Of a DNA stretch of 64,000 bases, positions 60,264 to 64,000 are shown piece after piece. This stretch comes from Methylobacterium sp. J-026 (GTDB taxonomy: Bacteria > Pseudomonadota > Alphaproteobacteria > Rhizobiales > Beijerinckiaceae), in NCBI RefSeq assembly GCF_022829585.1, contig NZ_JAKSYC010000230.1, positions 35,360-99,359 on the forward strand, given 5' to 3'. The first letter of the stretch is position 1. Each line of letters begins with the position of its first letter. The notes under the pieces were generated by a model. That model did no database searches and had not been told where the DNA came from. It saw only the letters and a list, made by a program, of their open reading frames with translations. The position numbers and the translations under genes are program-made.

Positions 60264-61151
60264 ATGCTTAGGTCGCTCAACTTTCTCCGGCGAACGGCAC
60301 TTCCTTCGACACTCATTGCCGGCTGCGACGAACACATCACCCTCGTCGGCGGGGGCGTCGATTACGCCAAGCCCTGGCACTGGCACGACGGCCTCATGCT
60401 GCTGCTGCCCTGTCTCGGCGTGCTCAACCTCAAGCACGAGGCGCGGCGGGACGGCGTGTGGGTGTCCCCGGATCGCTTCGCCGTCGTCCCCGCCTCGCAC
60501 CCGCATGACACCTCAGCGCTCCAATCCGACCAGACCCACGTCGCCGTGTACCTTCGGGACGAGGCGTTCCAGCGCATCGAGAGGCAGCTCGGCTCGCTGA
60601 GCCGCGTCCGAGCCCTGATCCGGACCAGCGCGATGTTTTCGGTTAACCCGGACATCCGTGCGCTCAAGGCGCTATGCCGCGACGAGACCGGCGACGCGAT
60701 CGGTCAGGGGGCCGTCCGCGCCCATCTCTCGGCCGCTCTGCTCATCCGCTGCCTGACCGCGATCGAGAGGGGGCAACCGCTGGGCACCGGCTCACGCGAC
60801 AGTCATGCGACGATCTTGATCGACGAGGTTAAGGCGTTCGTCGCGCAACGTGCGGACCAGACCCTCTCGATCGACCTCCTGTCGGAGCGTTTCAACGTCT
60901 CCCGCCGGCACATCACGCGCCTGTTCCGAGAGCGGACCGGCCTGTCGATCGGCGCGTTCCAGCAGGGCGTGCGCCTCGCGGAAGCGCGGCGGCTGTTGAA
61001 GACCACCGATCTGCCGATCGATGAGGTCGCGTTCCGGGTTGGGTTCGAGAGTGGATCGGCCCTGGCGCGGGCGCTCCGACGCCGAGACGGGCTGGCACCG
61101 CGTGAGGTCCGCGCGCGATCCGCTGCGATGGCCCGGACGGTCGCGAGATAG
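60264..61151 (+). CDS. AraC family transcriptional regulator
   Basis: 295-aa regulator. The N-terminal cupin-like sensor includes CDEHITLVGGGVDYAKPWHW and HDGLMLLLPCLGVLNLKHEA. The C-terminal ~100 residues are the double HTH: LSIDLLSERFNVSRRHITRLFRE then DLPIDEVAFRVGFESGSALARALRR, with the conserved GF in VGFES. It precedes phzF, ridA and a binding-protein gene on the same strand and probably senses their substrate. Confidence 0.92.
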   Translation: MLRSLNFLRRTALPSTLIAGCDEHITLVGGGVDYAKPWHWHDGLMLLLPCLGVLNLKHEARRDGVWVSPDRFAVVPASHPHDTSALQSDQTHVAVYLRDEAFQRIERQLGSLSRVRALIRTSAMFSVNPDIRALKALCRDETGDAIGQGAVRAHLSAALLIRCLTAIERGQPLGTGSRDSHATILIDEVKAFVAQRADQTLSIDLLSERFNVSRRHITRLFRERTGLSIGAFQQGVRLAEARRLLKTTDLPIDEVAFRVGFESGSALARALRRRDGLAPREVRARSAAMARTVAR

Positions 61152-61256
61152 GGCCCGGACGGTCGCGCGGACGGAGGCCAACTCCGCCATAACCCACCGA
61201 ATTTCACCAACCGGCACTGAGGCCGGTCAGGGAAGTTCGGCACTGGGTTCACGATC

Positions 61257-62156
61257 ATGGCACGCGTCGAAGTCGTCAACGTCTTCACCTGCGGGGATGT
61301 GGGCGGAAATCCATGCCCTGTCGTCGTGGACGCGGCCGGGCTCGACCCCGCGGCGATGCAGGATGTCACCCGCCGGCACGGGCACGAGAGCGGCTTCGTC
61401 CTCCCCGCCGAGGACGATGCGCACGACTTCCGCTTCCGCTTCTTCGTGCCCAACCACGAGATGGAGATGTGCGCCCACGCCACGGTCGGCGCGCTCTGGG
61501 TGCTGGCCAAGCACGGACGGCTGCCGGGATCGCCCGTCCGCATCGCCACCGCCAGCGGCTCGGTCGCCGGCTTCGTGTCCACCGCGGAGAGCGGAACGGT
61601 CTCCGTCGAGATCACGCAGCCGGCGGGTCGGGCGGTGCCGCTGTCTCCGGAACAGGCCGGCGACGTGCTCGCGGCACTCGGCGTGGGCCGCGAGAACCTC
61701 GCGGACCTGCCCCTGCACAACGCCGTCACCTCGCGCGTGAAGACCCTCGTGCCGATGCGTGACCCCCAGAGGCTGCACGCGCTCGTCGCCAACCCAGCGG
61801 CCGTCGAGGCCGTCTGCCGCCAGATCGGCTCGACCGGTCTGTACCCCTACGCCGTCGTGGACGGTGAGGCGCGCGTTTTCGAGGCGCGGCAGTTCCCGCG
61901 CTCGTCGGGCTACCCGGAGGATGCTGCCACCGGTATCGCCGCCGCCGCGCTCGCCTTTGGTTTGCTGCACGATCGCACCGTCGCTGCCGACGACCGCCCG
62001 ATCCGCGTCTACCAGGGGCGAGCGATGGGCAGTCTGTCCGAGATCACGGTGCGCCTCGGCTTCGCGGGCGACCGGGCGATCGGCTGCCTGCTGGGCGGGG
62101 CGGTCGCACCGGCTGCGAGCCCAGTTCCGGCAATCACGGAGGACGGACGCCGATGA
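61257..62156 (+). CDS. PhzF family isomerase-like protein
   Basis: 299-aa PhzF-fold protein. The two halves each form a diaminopimelate-epimerase-like barrel. VNVFTCGDVGGNPCPVVV, RRHGHESGFVLP with catalytic Glu44, FFVPNHEMEMCAHATVG and SSGYPEDAATGIAAAALAFG are the family motifs. Members isomerise or hydrate unknown metabolites. Followed by RidA with an ATGA overlap. Confidence 0.93.
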   Translation: MARVEVVNVFTCGDVGGNPCPVVVDAAGLDPAAMQDVTRRHGHESGFVLPAEDDAHDFRFRFFVPNHEMEMCAHATVGALWVLAKHGRLPGSPVRIATASGSVAGFVSTAESGTVSVEITQPAGRAVPLSPEQAGDVLAALGVGRENLADLPLHNAVTSRVKTLVPMRDPQRLHALVANPAAVEAVCRQIGSTGLYPYAVVDGEARVFEARQFPRSSGYPEDAATGIAAAALAFGLLHDRTVAADDRPIRVYQGRAMGSLSEITVRLGFAGDRAIGCLLGGAVAPAASPVPAITEDGRR

Positions 62157-62617
62157 GCGACGCTGCGCTCGCTCGCCTAAGAGCAGCCGGCCTGACGCTG
62201 CCCGAGCCGTCCCGGCCCGCGGCCAACTATGTGCCGTTCACGCGCGCCGACCCGCTTCTCTTCATCGCCGGCCAGACCCCCGTGCTGCGCGGCGAACCGC
62301 AATATCTCGGTGTCGTCGGCGACGACGTCTCGATCGAGCAGGCGCAGGCCGCCGCCCGCCTGTGCGCGCTCAACGTCCTAGCCCAGGTCCACGCGGCCCT
62401 CGACGGCGACCTCGACCGCGCGCGCTGCCTGCGCCTTGGCGGTTTCGTCCGCTGCCGAGCAGACTTCACGCAGCAGCCGCTCGTCCTGAACGGCGCGTCG
62501 GACCTCATCCTGCTCGCCCTTGGCGAAAACAGTCGCCACGCGCGGACCGCAGTCGGCACGAACGCGCTACCGCGCGGCGTGCCGGTCGAAGTCGAGGCCG
62601 TCTTCACAGTGGGCTGA
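62153..62617 (+). CDS. RidA family enamine/imine deaminase
   Basis: 154-aa RidA/YjgF/Rut family protein that hydrolyses reactive imines or enamines formed by PLP enzymes and oxidases. LLFIAGQTPVLRGEPQYLGV, LCALNVLAQVHAALDGDLDR, CLRLGGFVRCRADFTQQPLV and the Arg/Glu-rich end GVPVEVEAVFTVG are typical. Coupled to phzF by 4 bp, suggesting that PhzF and RidA act on the same pathway product. Confidence 0.88.
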   Translation: MSDAALARLRAAGLTLPEPSRPAANYVPFTRADPLLFIAGQTPVLRGEPQYLGVVGDDVSIEQAQAAARLCALNVLAQVHAALDGDLDRARCLRLGGFVRCRADFTQQPLVLNGASDLILLALGENSRHARTAVGTNALPRGVPVEVEAVFTVG

Positions 62618-62713
62618 TCCGTCCGGCCTCGCGATCCACGCAAGCACCCAAGCTCGCCCGACCGCCGCATACGTGCGGTGGGACCGAACCGCTTAGCAAA
62701 GGAGAAGGCATAC

Positions 62714-63634
62714 ATGTTCAGGGGTGGACGCGCGGCCCTCGTTGCCGCGATCACGCTCGTCGGGGTCGCGACCTCGATGCCGGTCTCGGCGGACGAGCTG
62801 ACCGGGACGCTGAAGAAGGTCAAGGAGACCGGCCGCATCTCGCTCGGCTTCCGCGACGCCTCGGTGCCGTTCTCGTTCCTCGACGCGGACCAGAAGCCCA
62901 TTGGGTACGCGATGGACATCTGCCACGTCATCGTCGACGCGGTGAAGGAGAAGCTCGGCATGCCGGGACTGGAGGTCCGGCTGACCGGGGTGACTTCCGC
63001 CACGCGCATCCCGCTGATCGCGAATGGAACGATCGATCTGGAGTGCGGTTCGACGACTAACACCGCAGAGCGTCACAATCAGGTCGCCTTCACCAACACC
63101 GACTTCCTAACTGCGACGCGCTACGTGTCGAAACGGTCGGCCGGGCTACGCACGATCGAGGACCTGAAGGGCAAGACCGTCGTCTCGACCTCTGGCACGA
63201 TCAACTTGAAGCAGATCAACGAGGCGAACACGGCGCGCAAGCTCGGGCTGACCATCCTGCCGGCGGTCGATCACGCCGAGGCTTTCCTGATGGTGCAGAC
63301 CGGCCGGGCCGCCGCGTTCGTGATGGACGACGTGCTCCTGGCCGCGCTGGTGGCCGGTTCACGCGACCCGTCGAGCTTCGAGATTTCGACCGAGGCGCTG
63401 TCGCACCCTGAACCCTACGGGATCATGCTGCGCAAGGACGACCCTGCGTTCAAGGCGGTCGCGAACGCCGCGACGACTAAGCTCTATGCTGGTCCCGGCG
63501 GGCGGGCCTTGTACGATCGGTGGTTCACGCAGCCGATCCCGCCGCGCGGCATCAACCTAAACCTGCCGATGAGCGAGGTGCTCCAGAATGCCTACGCTCA
63601 TCCAAACGACAGCTTCGATCCGAGCGCCTACTAG
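62714..63634 (+). CDS. Amino-acid ABC transporter substrate-binding protein
   Basis: 306-aa periplasmic binding protein of the SBP_bac_3 family (GltI/AatJ-like), capturing amino acids, perhaps Glu/Asp. Signal peptide MFRGGRAALVAAITLVGVAT ends near SMPVSA. PFSFLDADQKPIGYAMDICH, RIPLIANGTIDLECGSTTNT, LKGKTVVSTSGTINLKQINE and GRAAAFVMDDVLLAALVAGS are family motifs. AAAGGAG stands ~10 bases before the ATG. No permease or ATPase genes are in view; they may lie beyond the window or elsewhere. Confidence 0.92.
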   Translation: MFRGGRAALVAAITLVGVATSMPVSADELTGTLKKVKETGRISLGFRDASVPFSFLDADQKPIGYAMDICHVIVDAVKEKLGMPGLEVRLTGVTSATRIPLIANGTIDLECGSTTNTAERHNQVAFTNTDFLTATRYVSKRSAGLRTIEDLKGKTVVSTSGTINLKQINEANTARKLGLTILPAVDHAEAFLMVQTGRAAAFVMDDVLLAALVAGSRDPSSFEISTEALSHPEPYGIMLRKDDPAFKAVANAATTKLYAGPGGRALYDRWFTQPIPPRGINLNLPMSEVLQNAYAHPNDSFDPSAY

Positions 63635-63926
63635 CGGCACCAAGGACGGAAAAGCTCTACCAGCAAAGCTGCACACTAGGGAGTGATATGGCGTCCGCTC
63701 CACATGCGCGAGCAGACACGGGGCGACGAGGCTACGAACGACGACCTCCCACCCCGAGCCGAAGTTGCTGGATAGCCGGCGAATGGCCGCTTATGGGACG
63801 CGACCATGGTGACCCGAGCGGCTGGGTTGGGTCGCCAGCGGAACGTCCGCATCTGCCTGCCGTCTCCAGAGCCTCGGTTCGGGTGTCTCCTCGCCTTGTC
63901 GGCGTGGGCCGGCAAGGAGACAGACG
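63635..63926. other. Gap before the partial integrase, no gene
   Basis: About 290 bp with no supported frame. No terminator T-run was found behind the binding-protein gene. Confidence 0.45.
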
Positions 63927-64000
63927 ATGGGACACTCTGCACACGATCCAGCCACGAAAGGGCGACCGGCCTGGAACGCCGGCCGCAAGCTTGGCGCCAA
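63927..64000 (+). CDS. Start of a site-specific integrase (cut by window edge)
   Basis: ATG at 63927 behind AAGGAG (63914-63919), reading MGHSAHDPATKGRPAWNAGR then KLGAK to the window end. The PATKGRPAWNAGRKLGAKR N-terminus resembles a family of alphaproteobacterial tyrosine-type integrases that begin with a short basic arm before the core. Only 24 codons are visible, so the call rests on this segment. Confidence 0.6.
   Translation, partial: MGHSAHDPATKGRPAWNAGRKLGA

Noticed and set aside
59970..60506. 178-codon minus-strand frame overlapping the AraC gene start
   Set aside because: Most of it is antisense to the regulator; only the first part looks slightly protein-like and has no start.

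Overview
The window is about 64 kb of high-GC DNA that reads like an alphaproteobacterial chromosome, most probably Methylobacterium or Methylorubrum. This rests on codon usage, the style of the intergenic hairpin repeats, the PHB and MHS/MFS gene families, a Thr(GGT) tRNA end typical of alphaproteobacteria, and small proteins of familiar Methylobacterium type. The genus is an inference from protein style, not from a database match.

Layout. (1) 1-15.8 kb is ordinary chromosomal metabolism: the end of propionyl-CoA synthetase, a ribbon-helix-helix regulator with a PHB-depolymerase-type esterase, a PLA2-like secreted protein, an old-yellow-enzyme reductase, a phosphodiester glycosidase, a Gly/Tyr-rich secreted protein, an MFS transporter paired with a LigI-like amidohydrolase, an MHS transporter, a cupin-XRE regulator next to an omega-aminotransferase, and a PRISE-like SDR. 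(2) 13.7-36 kb is a surface-polysaccharide locus: an RgpF-type protein with four WYxxRYPD repeats, a Wzm/KpsM-type permease, SAM methyltransferases, a PhyH dioxygenase, an overlapping pseB-pseC-pseF-pseG-formyltransferase-pseI operon for a pseudaminic-acid-type nonulosonate, and a divergent operon (DUF4910 peptidase-like, formyltransferase, large capsule-type transferase). Both flanks of this locus are littered with decayed genes: a glycosyltransferase with three nonsense codons, a methyltransferase fragment, a truncated epimerase, and an IS256-type transposase remnant. (3) 36-46.7 kb returns to chromosomal genes: ureide catabolism (ureidoglycine aminohydrolase and ureidoglycolate lyase), many small exported or hypothetical proteins, a TonB-C protein, a beta-propeller-like secreted protein, a DCC thiol oxidoreductase and a Tat cupin. 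An AT-rich FkbM methyltransferase at 47.6-48.3 kb looks acquired.

(4) From 49.5 kb an integrative element begins at a 3' fragment of tRNA-Thr(GGT), followed by a tyrosine integrase, an AlpA-type HTH protein, a tightly overlapping string of small genes, and a 771-aa primase/helicase-like ATPase. Directly behind the ATPase is a palindrome plus a cluster of GTGGAG iterons that could be a replication origin. Further on come a serine recombinase, short proteins (one of 42 aa with its own strong ribosome site and terminator), a block of leftward small genes, and a divergent XRE repressor with four spaced operator-like repeats. No capsid or conjugation genes are visible, so the element resembles a satellite or a mobilisable island. 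Its right end was not found. (5) 60.2-63.6 kb holds an AraC regulator, PhzF, RidA and an amino-acid ABC binding protein, which look like a small amine or amino-acid catabolic unit. A second integrase begins at the window edge.

The most interesting points are the iteron/palindrome array behind the primase, the pseudaminic-acid operon in which a formyltransferase-like gene occupies the place usually held by PseH, the operator-like repeat set at 59.46-59.53 kb, and a paralogous pair of approximately 80-aa proteins, one in the chromosome and one inside the mobile element.
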